37,237 bases of DNA from Actinomycetota bacterium (GTDB taxonomy: Bacteria > Actinomycetota > Acidimicrobiia > Acidimicrobiales > GCA-2861595): the NCBI GenBank assembly GCA_002861595.1, contig PJQG01000090.1, positions 1 through 37,237 of the forward strand, read 5' to 3'. Under the pieces are notes generated by a model. It made no database searches and was not told the DNA's origin. It saw nothing but the letters and a program-made list of their open reading frames with translations. The translations under genes and the position numbers were made by a program. Below are positions 21,806-28,879 of this stretch, piece by piece (the first letter of the stretch is position 1; each line of letters begins with the position of its first letter).

Positions 21806-22660
21806 TCATCTCTTGGGGGCCGGGGGTCTTCTGATGAGGTCCTTGAGGTTGGTGACCTGGTCAGCCGGCGGATCGGCCACCGCGGCGTCGGTGCCGAACT
21901 CGAAGAGCTCGAAGGTGGCGGTGAGGGTGCCGGTGGGAGGGGCCTCGCCCTCCTTGGTCGGAACCTCCACCTTGGACAGGTCCACGCCGTACTGCAGCTT
22001 GCGCAGGCGACCCTCGGTGTCGATCCACACGTCGCTGTCGATGGTGGCGCTGCCCAACTGCCTGGCGATCTTGACGATGTCGTCCTTCAGCTGCGGCGGC
22101 ACTTCCCGGGCGGCCTTGCGCAGGTCGATGACGGCCTTGTAGTGGGTGGTCATCGTCCCCCGGACGTCCTCCCGGCCCACCACCTTGACGGCGTCCGTGA
22201 CGCCCCGGAGGTAGTTCAGGGCCGCGGTGGGGTCGTTGCTCTGGATCTGGCGCAACCGCGCGACGTCGATGCCCGACAGCTCGTCCAGCTCACTGAGGTC
22301 GATCTTCACCCACGGGCGGGCCTTGAGCTGCGGCACCTCGAAGGGCAGCTTCATGAACACCACGTCGGCGTTGAACACGATCTCGGTGTTTCGCGTCGCA
22401 CCAGGCAGGCCCAGGCCGCTGAGGTCGAGCACGAGCCGGCCCCGCTGGGCCTTGAAGTCGAACACGCCGTCGCCCTTGAAGGCGACGGCCTCGGCACCGC
22501 CGGCCACGTTGACGTTCAAGGCCACCTTGGAGGTGCGCGACGCCACCGTCTCGGCCGGGGCGCCGGCCACGATCTGTTGCGGCGACTTTTTCTCGTCGGC
22601 GCAGGCACCTGCACCGACCAGGACGAGGAGGACGAGGATGACCGACAGTGGTCTGCGCAT
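21806..22660 (-). CDS. LppX/LprG-like lipoprotein
   Basis: This 284-residue protein starts with a lipoprotein signal (MRRPLSVILVLLVLVGAGAC), with Cys20 as the lipidation site, so it should be anchored to the outer face of the membrane. The mature part is a repeated-strand fold: VAFKGDGVFDFKAQRGRLVL, TEIVFNADVVFMKLP, WVKIDLSELDELSG, GTMTTHYKAVIDL and DVWIDTEGRLRKLQYGVDL. This is the LolA-like half-barrel of the mycobacterial LppX_LprAFG family, whose members carry lipids or glycolipids. The ATG at 22660 follows a TACGCT box by 7 bases and diverges from the methyltransferase-glycosylase gene. Confidence 0.8.
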   Translation of the reverse strand: MRRPLSVILVLLVLVGAGACADEKKSPQQIVAGAPAETVASRTSKVALNVNVAGGAEAVAFKGDGVFDFKAQRGRLVLDLSGLGLPGATRNTEIVFNADVVFMKLPFEVPQLKARPWVKIDLSELDELSGIDVARLRQIQSNDPTAALNYLRGVTDAVKVVGREDVRGTMTTHYKAVIDLRKAAREVPPQLKDDIVKIARQLGSATIDSDVWIDTEGRLRKLQYGVDLSKVEVPTKEGEAPPTGTLTATFELFEFGTDAAVADPPADQVTNLKDLIRRPPAPKR

Positions 22661-22667
22661 GCCCCTC

Positions 22668-22673
22668 AGCGTA
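22668..22673 (-). promoter_or_regulatory. -10 box (TACGCT) for the lipoprotein gene
   Basis: On the minus strand TACGCT is followed by 7 bases and the ATG at 22660. No ribosome-binding site is present in so short a leader. Confidence 0.5.
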
Positions 22674-22692
22674 GGCGGGGGGCGCGTCGCAG

Positions 22693-22698
22693 TACCGT
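22693..22698 (+). promoter_or_regulatory. -10 box (TACCGT) for the methyltransferase-glycosylase gene
   Basis: TACCGT is followed by 7 bases and the ATG at 22706. It lies 19 bases from the divergent box of the lipoprotein gene, so the two promoters are back to back. Confidence 0.5.
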
Positions 22699-22705
22699 CG
22701 CCGCC

Positions 22706-23779
22706 ATGGACCGCCCGACGGTGCGGATCTACGAGGAGCGAGGGGGTGAGTGGGCTGCTCGGCGCCGGCCCGTGCGACGGGAGGACGCCCTTGCCTTCGG
22801 CTCCCGCGTCCCCACTGGCGCCGTCCGGGCCGACCTGGGGTGCGGCGCCGGCCGCTACAGCGGCGAGCTGGGGCTGCCCCTCGTCGGCATCGACGCCGCC
22901 CGCACCATGCTGGAGCTGGCCACCGCCGCCACCCCGGGGGCATGGTTCCTCCAGGCCGATCTCGAGGCCCTCCCCCTCCGCCGGGACAGCCTCGCCGCGG
23001 CATGGTCGAACATGGCCTACCTCCACGTCCCCCGGGCCCGCGTGCCGCTGGCCCTGGCGCAGCTGCACGCCGCCATGAGCGTGGGCGGGGCCCTCGACCT
23101 CCAGGTCATCGTCGGTGACTACGAAGGCAAGAACCTGCCCAGCGACGACGTGGGCGGGCGGTTCTTCGCCGCGTGGCAGCCGGATGCGCTGGCCGATGTC
23201 CTCGTCGGCGCCGGCTTCGAGGTGGAGGCGGTGGAGGTACCCGCCGACCAGACGGACGTCGTGCGGGCCCGGGCCGTCCGGGCCCGTACGCTCCCGGACA
23301 CGGTGGGGCCGAACATGCGCCTGCTCGTGTGCGGGCTCAATCCCAGCCTCTTCGCGGCCGACCGCGGCGTGGGCTACGCCCGGCCCGGCAACCGCTTCTG
23401 GCCCGCCGCCCTGGCTGCCGGGCTGGTCTCGCGCAGCCACGACCCGGTCCACGCGCTGGGCGCGCACGGCATGGGCATGACCGACCTGGTCAAGCGGGCG
23501 ACGGCGCGCGCCGACGAGCTGAGCGCCGAGGAGTACCGCGTCGGCGCGGCGCGGGTGGAGCGGCTGGTGCGGTGGCTGCAGCCCGAGGCGGTGTGCTTCG
23601 TTGGGCTCACCGGCTGGCGAGCGGCCGTCGACCGAGGCGCCGTTCCCGGGTGGCAGCCCTCGCCCTTCGCCGGCCGCCCCGCCTACGTGATGCCGTCAAC
23701 CAGCGGCCTCAACGCCCACACCAGCGCCGGCGAGCTCGCTCGGCACCTCGCCATCGCCGGCGGCGGCAACGCTGAGTAG
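22706..23779 (+). CDS. Fusion of a SAM methyltransferase and a MUG-type mismatch-specific DNA glycosylase
   Basis: One unbroken 357-residue frame joins two domains. Residues 1-195 are a class I methyltransferase: motif I is DLGCGAGRYS (43-52), the acidic residue of motif II is in LVGIDA, and AWSNMAYLHVPRA is the motif IV region. Residues 204-357 are a uracil-DNA-glycosylase-superfamily domain of the MUG/TDG type: motif A is LLVCGLNPSLFAADRG (Asn212 takes the catalytic Asn position), GNRFWPAAL is the pocket, and motif B is MPSTSGLNAH (329-338). MUG enzymes remove U or T opposite G. The methyltransferase substrate is unknown. The two parts share codon use, and the junction (about residue 198) has no stop or start, though an ATG at 23315 could restart the glycosylase alone. 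A short hairpin terminator follows. Confidence 0.88.
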   Translation: MDRPTVRIYEERGGEWAARRRPVRREDALAFGSRVPTGAVRADLGCGAGRYSGELGLPLVGIDAARTMLELATAATPGAWFLQADLEALPLRRDSLAAAWSNMAYLHVPRARVPLALAQLHAAMSVGGALDLQVIVGDYEGKNLPSDDVGGRFFAAWQPDALADVLVGAGFEVEAVEVPADQTDVVRARAVRARTLPDTVGPNMRLLVCGLNPSLFAADRGVGYARPGNRFWPAALAAGLVSRSHDPVHALGAHGMGMTDLVKRATARADELSAEEYRVGAARVERLVRWLQPEAVCFVGLTGWRAAVDRGAVPGWQPSPFAGRPAYVMPSTSGLNAHTSAGELARHLAIAGGGNAE

Positions 23780-23781
23780 AC

Positions 23782-23801
23782 GGGCCGGCTCTCGCCGGTC
23801 C
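23782..23801 (+). terminator. Hairpin after the methyltransferase-glycosylase gene
   Basis: GGGCCGGC (23782-23789) pairs with GCCGGTCC (23794-23801) over a 4-base loop with one G-T pair. It stands three bases after the stop. A second small stem, GCCGC/GCGGC, lies at 23852-23865. Confidence 0.5.
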
Positions 23802-23919
23802 GGGACAGTCGGCCCGGCTACTGCGGCCCGCTCCTGCGACAGGTAGTCCCCGCCGCTTTGGCGGCAAGGCGGAGCCTGGGCCACCTGACCCCGTTGTGCC
23901 CGGGCGGCTGGGGCGGGGC

Positions 23920-24084
23920 TCAGGCGGCGGGGCCCTCGGCGCGCACGCGCTCCACCTCGACGAGGGCGTCGTCGAGCCTGTCGATCCACTCCCCCTGATG
24001 CCGGCGCACCTGGCCCACGCACCACGCCAGCGCCTCGCTGCGGCTCTGCTGAGCCCTGCTGCGCTCGGGTTCAGCCGCCGCGAA
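23920..24084 (-). CDS. Possible small helical protein with unresolved start
   Basis: The last 50 or so codons of this frame, up to the stop at 23920, read like a real amphipathic helix protein: SRSEALAWCVGQVRRHQGEW followed by IDRLDDALVEVERVRAEG. No ATG, GTG or TTG is available near its apparent beginning; the only in-frame candidate is the GTG at 24018, inside the helix. The frame overlaps the end of the DUF4388 gene by about 14 bases in a different phase. It may be a translationally coupled gene with an unusual start, or a tail separated from the DUF4388 gene by a frameshift. I do not recognise a family. Confidence 0.35.
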   Translation of the reverse strand, partial: FAAAEPERSRAQQSRSEALAWCVGQVRRHQGEWIDRLDDALVEVERVRAEGPAA

Positions 24085-24781
24085 GCTGGGAGAGCTGGCG
24101 CACGAGCTCGCTTCGGGAGACGCTCTGGCCGTCCGCCGGCTTCGCCCCGACTGCAGGCACCGGCTCTCCAGGAGCCGGCGCGCCGATCCCGGGCCGGGCT
24201 TCGGAGGCGGCGGGGGGAGCGGTGGCAGGCGTCTCGAGAGGCCGAGCCGCCACGGTGGCCAGTCCGGCATCCACCAGCGCCTTCACGGCCTTGCACGCCG
24301 CGAACTCGCCGGTGGAGAGCCGAGCGGCCACCTCCGCCACCGTCCCCCCGGCGCCGACAGCGGCGACAGTGCGCCACTCGTCCGCCCCGATCGTGATGTC
24401 GCCGGCGCCGCCACCGTTGGCGTCGAGGGCGACCAGCGAGCTCATGGTGGGCACGACCGCCTCGATCTCGCGCCACTCGGCCAGCTTGGCCCTGGCCTCG
24501 GCCAGGACCGCCGGCACCTCTAGCGGCGGGCCCAGCGTGGGCGGGGCCACGCCGTCGTCGAAGGAAAACCGTCCCTGGTCGAGGCGGAGCAGGTCGAACA
24601 CCACCGCCGCCGGCTCGTGGTCCGAGCCCGACTGGCCGCCGACCACATGGCCCACATCGACCCAGACCCGGCCACAGCGACCGCCGCCCTCCACCACGAG
24701 CACGCCCGTCTTCCTGGTGGACGCCAGGAGCACGAGAATGTCGTCGACGTGGAAATCGGCGAGCGTGCCGAGCAGGGCCAT
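24071..24781 (-). CDS. DUF4388 domain protein
   Basis: This 236-residue protein opens with the DUF4388 (PATAN-like) pattern: LLGTLADFHVDDILVLLAST, KTGVLVVEGGGRCGRVWVDVG, then a fragment resembling the Glu/Phe-rich DQGRFSFDDGVAPP. In this family the domain acts as a protein-interaction module in signalling or gliding systems. Residues 120-185 form a winged-helix-like segment (EWRTVAAVGAGGTVAEVAARL, then EFAACKAVKALVDAGLATVAA), similar to the DUF4388-linked helix-turn-helix units. The C-terminal 45 residues are Pro/Ala-rich, ending in a helix (SRSELVRQLSQLRGG). The ATG at 24781 agrees with the family start. No partner kinase or GTPase is nearby. Confidence 0.8.
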   Translation of the reverse strand: MALLGTLADFHVDDILVLLASTRKTGVLVVEGGGRCGRVWVDVGHVVGGQSGSDHEPAAVVFDLLRLDQGRFSFDDGVAPPTLGPPLEVPAVLAEARAKLAEWREIEAVVPTMSSLVALDANGGGAGDITIGADEWRTVAAVGAGGTVAEVAARLSTGEFAACKAVKALVDAGLATVAARPLETPATAPPAASEARPGIGAPAPGEPVPAVGAKPADGQSVSRSELVRQLSQLRGG

Positions 24782-24822
24782 GCGTGAGTATCGGCGGGCC
24801 GGCGACTGGTATTGAGGGCGAC

Positions 24823-25251
24823 TCAGACGACGACGGGAGGGCGGGTGGTGAAGCCCAACGACCACCCGTCGTCGGACTCGCCGTCAACGGTGAAGCGCCA
24901 GGTGTAGCGGGACCCGGCGGGCAGCGGCAGTGGGCCGAGGTTGATGGCGAGAGGCAGGTCGATCGGGCTACCGGCAGGGATGCCCTCCGGCCGGCCAACC
25001 TCGAAGTCGCCGCGGATCTCGATGAGCTGACGCCCGTCGGGCGTGTCCACGCCGACCTCGCGACCATCGGCGTCGAGCAGGAACAGCTCCCAGTGGTGGG
25101 AGGTGGCCGCCTCGTGCCAGTCCACCTCCAACTTGATGGCGATGGCCGACGGCGCCGGGTCGGGGCCGATCACGCTCCAGCCGCCGCCGAGGATGTACAG
25201 CTTCCCGTCGGCCACCTGGGCGGCGTCGCACAACAACATCGTCACCCTCAC
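24823..25251 (-). CDS. DUF6941 family protein
   Basis: This 142-residue protein fits the DUF6941 family, a beta-sandwich-like group of unknown role. It begins VTMLLCDAAQVADGKLYILG with GGWSVIGP, where the opening 'LLxDAAQxxxGKLYILGGGW' is the family hallmark. It continues with AIAIKLEVDWHEAATSHHWE and a last strand set (RYTWRFTVDGESDDGWSLGF). I chose the GTG at 25251 because a TAGCGT box lies 7 bases upstream. There is no signal peptide. It lies between DUF4388 and pafC on the same strand but has its own likely promoter. Confidence 0.78.
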   Translation of the reverse strand: MRVTMLLCDAAQVADGKLYILGGGWSVIGPDPAPSAIAIKLEVDWHEAATSHHWELFLLDADGREVGVDTPDGRQLIEIRGDFEVGRPEGIPAGSPIDLPLAINLGPLPLPAGSRYTWRFTVDGESDDGWSLGFTTRPPVVV

Positions 25252-25258
25252 CAGAACG

Positions 25259-25264
25259 ACGCTA
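25259..25264 (-). promoter_or_regulatory. -10 box (TAGCGT) for the DUF6941 gene
   Basis: On the minus strand TAGCGT is followed by 7 bases and the GTG at 25251, matching the leaderless layout. Confidence 0.5.
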
Positions 25265-25314
25265 GTGGGGCAGCGTGGTGCCATCCGAGCGCCGGTCCTA
25301 CCGTCCCGGACGGC

Positions 25315-26253
25315 TCAGTCCCGGTACCGAGCCAGCAGGCGGGACGCGGCATCGGCGGCCAGCCCCTCGAGGTCATCGGGTTCGACGACCTCGGCCTCGG
25401 GCCCGAGGCGCAACAGCAGGCGCTCGAGCCACGCGGGCCCGGCCACGTCGAGCACCACCTGGATACGCCCGTCGGGCCGCTCGTCCACCGCTCGCACCGG
25501 ATAGGCCTCCGCCACCCATCCGGCCCAGGAGGGCAGCGCCACGGTCACCGTGCGGGCGTCGGGACCAGGCGTGAACGCCTCCCCCGGCGGGGCCACCTGG
25601 CGGTGCTCGAATCGCTCCCCGGTGGGCCGAACCGATTGGATGCGGTCGATCCGGAAGCGCCGCAGCCCGCCGGTGCGGTGGCAATGAGCGTCGACGTACC
25701 ACCGCCCGGCCAGCGAGTACGCCACGAGCGGGTCGATGCGGCGCTGGGTGAATTCGTCCCGCCAGGCTGAGTAGTAGTCGACCTCCAGGCGCTCATGGCC
25801 GGCGATCCCCTCGCGGACCGCCGCCAGCACCGGCGGGGGCTCGAGATCCACCGCCAGGGTCGCGCTCTCCCCCACCACCGCCTCCAGCTTGGCCAGCGCC
25901 CGTCGCAGCGCCCCCTCCTGCTCGGCGCCCGGTACGGCCAGGAGGGCGCGGCCGGCGGCGAGCACGGCAAAGCCCTCGGCCGGGGTGAGGCGCATGGGCC
26001 TGGTGAAGAAGGGACCGGCGAAGGCGCTGACCCAGCCGTCCTCGTCGACGATGATGTCGATGAGGTCGCCGCCGCCATACGGCGGCACGCCGCACAGCCC
26101 GACCAACTCGAGGTCGCCGATCACGTCGGCCTCCTCGATCCCGAAACGCGCCGCGATCTCCGACACCGGGGCGCCCCCCTCGCTCAGCAACCACGGGACC
26201 ATGGCCAGCAGCCGCGTGAGCCGGGGCCCGTGGTCGCCCTTGCCGGCGCTCAT
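25315..26253 (-). CDS. pafC: WYL-domain transcription factor PafC
   Basis: PafC works with PafB as a transcriptional activator of the LexA-independent DNA-damage response in actinobacteria. Residues 1-75 form a winged helix (RLTRLLAMVPWLLSEGGAPV, then SEIAARFGIEEADVIGDLEL). The WYL domain covers about 140-225, with GRWYVDAHCHRTGGLRRFRI as its core. The C-terminal WCX domain closes with IQVVLDVAGPAWLERLLLRLGPEAEVV. At 312 residues it is complete. The ATG at 26253 overlaps the pafB stop (ATGA), the usual coupling of the pair. The Pup ligase gene pafA, often the neighbour in mycobacteria, is not here. Confidence 0.9.
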   Translation of the reverse strand: MSAGKGDHGPRLTRLLAMVPWLLSEGGAPVSEIAARFGIEEADVIGDLELVGLCGVPPYGGGDLIDIIVDEDGWVSAFAGPFFTRPMRLTPAEGFAVLAAGRALLAVPGAEQEGALRRALAKLEAVVGESATLAVDLEPPPVLAAVREGIAGHERLEVDYYSAWRDEFTQRRIDPLVAYSLAGRWYVDAHCHRTGGLRRFRIDRIQSVRPTGERFEHRQVAPPGEAFTPGPDARTVTVALPSWAGWVAEAYPVRAVDERPDGRIQVVLDVAGPAWLERLLLRLGPEAEVVEPDDLEGLAADAASRLLARYRD

Positions 26254-27272
26254 TCGGAGCCAGGGGGCGCGGTGGGACCGCTCATCGACTCGAGCCACGC
26301 CACCACCTCGGCTCGCAGCTCGGCCGGGGCGACGACCTCGGCGTGGTGGCGCAGCCCCAGGAGCCAGGCCCGGAAGCCCGCCCGGTTGGTGATGGCGAAG
26401 GCGAACACGGTGGAGCCGTCGGCCCGGCGCTCACGCACCGCCTCCTCGCCCAGCTCCGAGGCCAGCTTCCCGGCCAGCACACCGTCAACCGCCACAACGG
26501 CCGTCATCGCTTCCTCCCCGCCCACCAACCACGGCTGACGAGCCAGGGAGTCGGCGGGCTCGAACGACGCCGGAGGCTCGAAGGCCCCGGCCTCCCCCAC
26601 CTCCACCGCGCCCTCGATGCGATCGACACGGAAGTTCCGCCTGTCGTCACGCCCGAGGTCTCGGCCGGCGAGATACCACCGTCCTCCCCGGAACAGCAGA
26701 CCGTAGGGCTCCACGCGCCGCCGCTGCCCCCGGTAGCCGAAATCCACCACGGCCCGGTCGCGCGCCGCCGCGTGCAGCACGGGCAGAGACGGCAGCGCGC
26801 GCAGATCGACGAGCTGGGCACCAAGCGGAAGGGCACCGTCCGCCAGTCGGCCGCCCAGCTCGCTCCCACCGAGCTTGCGCAGAGCCGTGCGACCCTGCTC
26901 CGGGCTCACCGCGACCGCGGCCACCGCCACGTTCAACGCCACCCGCTCCTCGGGCGTCAGGTCGAGCTCGGGGAGGTAGTAGTCCTCGGGCCTGATGCGG
27001 TAGCGCCCCTTTTCCTCGCTGAGCGGCACTCCCTCCTCTCGCAGGACGCGCTTGTCACGCTCGAAGGCCTGCCGGCGCGCCGCGAGGCCCGCCGGGTAGC
27101 CCGGCACCTGCTCCACCACCTCCTGGAGGCTCACCGCCTGCCTGGTGTGGAGCAGGAAGGTGACGAGATTGGTCACCCGCTCGAAGCGTGCGTCGCCGGC
27201 ACCGTTCGGAATGGCTGGATGGTAGGTGGAGCCGTATGAACCCGTGCCGGGTCGGGCTTGCGGCCGTTCCAA
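26250..27272 (-). CDS. pafB: WYL-domain transcription factor PafB
   Basis: PafB shares the PafC layout: a winged helix (RFERVTNLVTFLLHTRQAVS, then FERDKRVLREEGVPLSEEKG), a WYL domain with the canonical GRWYLAGRDLGRDDRRNFRV, and a WCX domain ending near LRHHAEVVAPAELRAEVVAW. In known systems PafBC binds promoters bearing a TTGTC-type box and responds to single-stranded DNA after damage. The start is uncertain. The coordinates use the TTG at 27272 (340 residues), but its first 20 residues have no homology. An ATT at 27212, 6 bases after a TACCAT box, fits both homology and the leaderless pattern. The gene diverges from the PRC-barrel operon. Confidence 0.88.
   Translation of the reverse strand: MERPQARPGTGSYGSTYHPAIPNGAGDARFERVTNLVTFLLHTRQAVSLQEVVEQVPGYPAGLAARRQAFERDKRVLREEGVPLSEEKGRYRIRPEDYYLPELDLTPEERVALNVAVAAVAVSPEQGRTALRKLGGSELGGRLADGALPLGAQLVDLRALPSLPVLHAAARDRAVVDFGYRGQRRRVEPYGLLFRGGRWYLAGRDLGRDDRRNFRVDRIEGAVEVGEAGAFEPPASFEPADSLARQPWLVGGEEAMTAVVAVDGVLAGKLASELGEEAVRERRADGSTVFAFAITNRAGFRAWLLGLRHHAEVVAPAELRAEVVAWLESMSGPTAPPGSE
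27219..27224 (-). promoter_or_regulatory. -10-like box (TACCAT) at the start of pafB
   Basis: On the minus strand TACCAT is followed by 6 bases and an ATT codon at 27212 in the pafB frame, exactly where homology to PafB begins. This would be a leaderless start at a rare codon. Confidence 0.35.
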
Positions 27273-27360
27273 CTGTTAGGTCGCGCCATTGCGGGGTAGG
27301 ACGCCAACTACCACCGGTGCCCTATTGCGCGCTGCTGTCGATGAAGACACAGGAGGACGA

Positions 27361-28395
27361 ATGAGCCAGACGGCGACGACGGATACCCAGGAGCTGGTCG
27401 GGGAGCCCGCCCTCGACGAGAACGGCTCCGAGATCGGCGAGATCCGCGGGATCTACCTGCAGAACGGGACGCGTCAACCGGAATGGGCTGCGGTCGAGGT
27501 GTCCGACGGCGAGCTGGCGCTGGTGCCTCTCGTCGGCGCCACGCCCACGATCGACGGGGTGTGGCTGCCGGTGGGCGTCGAGGAGGTTCTCGGGGCTCCC
27601 GTGCGCCACGCCGAGCTGCCCCGACAGGTGTCCGACGACGAGGCGACGACGCTCTATCGCCACTACGGAAGCGGGGGTCGACAGCGCCGTACCAATGGCG
27701 CCAATGGCGATCATGGCACCGGGCGGGCGAGGGGGCGCCGCCGCTCGACGAGGGAGAGCGCACCTCCCGAGGAAGGGCCGGCACGCGCCGCCGAAGAAGG
27801 CCGTCGGGTGGCCTCGTCGGCGACCGAGCACGGCGAGCACGTGGCGTCCACCGCCACCGAGGAAGGCCAGCGCGTGGCCTCCACTGCGGTCCAGGAAGGC
27901 CAGCAGGTGGCGCGCACGGCCGCCGGCCAGGCCACCGAAGTGGCAGGCACGGCGCGGGAGCAGGCGGCGCAGGTGAGAACGGAGCTGTCCGACCAGGCGC
28001 GGACGCTCATCCACGACACCCGAACGGGGATCCAGGAGCAGGCCGGGACCCAGACGCAGGTGCTGGCGGACTGCGTACGCCGGCTGGGTGATGAGGCACG
28101 GGCGCTGGCCGAGGGTCGGCCTGACCATGCCGGCGCCCTCGGGGAGTACGTCTCGCAAGCCGCCGAGCGGCTCACCAACGTCGCCGCGGAGATCGAGGCG
28201 CGAGGTCCCGAAGGCCTGGTGGACGAGCTCAAGACCTTTGCCCGCACCCGCCCCGGGACCTTCGTCCTCGGGGCGGCGGTGGTGGGCTTCGGCATCGGGC
28301 GCCTCCTGCGCAGCGCCGGCGAGGCCGGCGACGGCGAGGGCGAGACCACGTCCGCCGCAACACCCACGCTTGCCAGTGGGCGGGGGGTCCGGTAG
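27361..28395 (+). CDS. PRC-barrel protein with LEA-like 11-residue repeats and a C-terminal membrane helix
   Basis: This 344-residue protein has three parts. Residues 10-95 are a PRC-barrel-like beta domain (ELVGEPALDENGSEIGEIRG, WAAVEVSDGELALVPLVGA, GVWLPVGVEEVL). Residues 145-210 hold six 11-residue units of the VASTATEEGQR type, an amphipathic repeat like that of LEA and apolipoprotein proteins. Residues 240-300 are helical, and a membrane helix (TFVLGAAVVGFGIGRLL) lies near 308-324. The ATG has a strong AGGAGG ribosome-binding site. The Holin-X gene starts at the next base after its stop, so the two are in one operon. A membrane- or stress-protecting role is an inference from the repeats and neighbours. 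Confidence 0.82.
   Translation: MSQTATTDTQELVGEPALDENGSEIGEIRGIYLQNGTRQPEWAAVEVSDGELALVPLVGATPTIDGVWLPVGVEEVLGAPVRHAELPRQVSDDEATTLYRHYGSGGRQRRTNGANGDHGTGRARGRRRSTRESAPPEEGPARAAEEGRRVASSATEHGEHVASTATEEGQRVASTAVQEGQQVARTAAGQATEVAGTAREQAAQVRTELSDQARTLIHDTRTGIQEQAGTQTQVLADCVRRLGDEARALAEGRPDHAGALGEYVSQAAERLTNVAAEIEARGPEGLVDELKTFARTRPGTFVLGAAVVGFGIGRLLRSAGEAGDGEGETTSAATPTLASGRGVR
27793..27990 (+). repeat. Six tandem 33-bp units encoding an 11-residue LEA-like repeat
   Basis: The coding stretch contains six imperfect 33-base units. They encode a consensus of Glu-rich start, Val-Ala and Ser/Thr-Ala-Thr, for example EHGEHVASTAT followed by EEGQRVASTAV. The first four units are the most similar and the last two have drifted. 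Confidence 0.7.
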
Positions 28396-28851
28396 ATGCC
28401 GCGCTCGATGAACGACCAAAGTGACGATCGCTCGCTGCAGGAGCTGTGGGCGGAGTTCAGCGAGGAAGCCAGCACGCTGATCCGCAAGGAGGTCGAGCTG
28501 GCCCGGGTGGAGATGAAGGAGAGCGCATCGAAGGTCGCCCAGGCCGGCGCCATGTTCACGGCCGCCGGCATCGTGGCCTTCCTCGCCCTCCAGGCCCTCT
28601 CGGTGGCCCTCGGCTTCGGCCTCGCCACCTTCCTGCCTGACGGCGTCGCCGCGCTGGTGGTCGGGGTGCTGTACCTGGTCCTGGCCGGGGCGGCGGCGGC
28701 CGGGGCGAAGCGCAAGGTCGCCAACGTCTCTGGGCCACAACAGACCATGCGCACCATCAAGGACGACGTCGAGGTGGCCAAGGAATCACTGTCGCGGGGC
28801 ACCAGTGCGGACGCCACCTATGGCCGCCCCTGGGCCTCGACGCGCAGCTGA
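28396..28851 (+). CDS. Putative actinobacterial Holin-X family protein
   Basis: This 151-residue protein matches the Holin-X (holin superfamily III) pattern: an N-terminal amphipathic region (LQELWAEFSEEASTLIRKEV, then ELARVEMKESASKVAQ), two membrane helices (AGIVAFLALQALSVALGFGL and AALVVGVLYLVLAGAAAAG) and a basic C-terminal helix. Despite the name, chromosomal members are not phage lysis proteins and usually neighbour DUF3618 proteins. The ATG directly follows the PRC-barrel gene stop; a second ATG is 12 bases later. It is the middle gene of a three-gene envelope operon. Confidence 0.85.
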   Translation: MPRSMNDQSDDRSLQELWAEFSEEASTLIRKEVELARVEMKESASKVAQAGAMFTAAGIVAFLALQALSVALGFGLATFLPDGVAALVVGVLYLVLAGAAAAGAKRKVANVSGPQQTMRTIKDDVEVAKESLSRGTSADATYGRPWASTRS

Positions 28852-28879
28852 CGTTCGACATGACGACAAGGAGACTTCA

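Noticed and set aside
28396-28851. Holin-X gene as evidence of a prophage
   Set aside because: No integrase, capsid, tail or endolysin gene is nearby; this family is a normal chromosomal membrane protein in actinobacteria.
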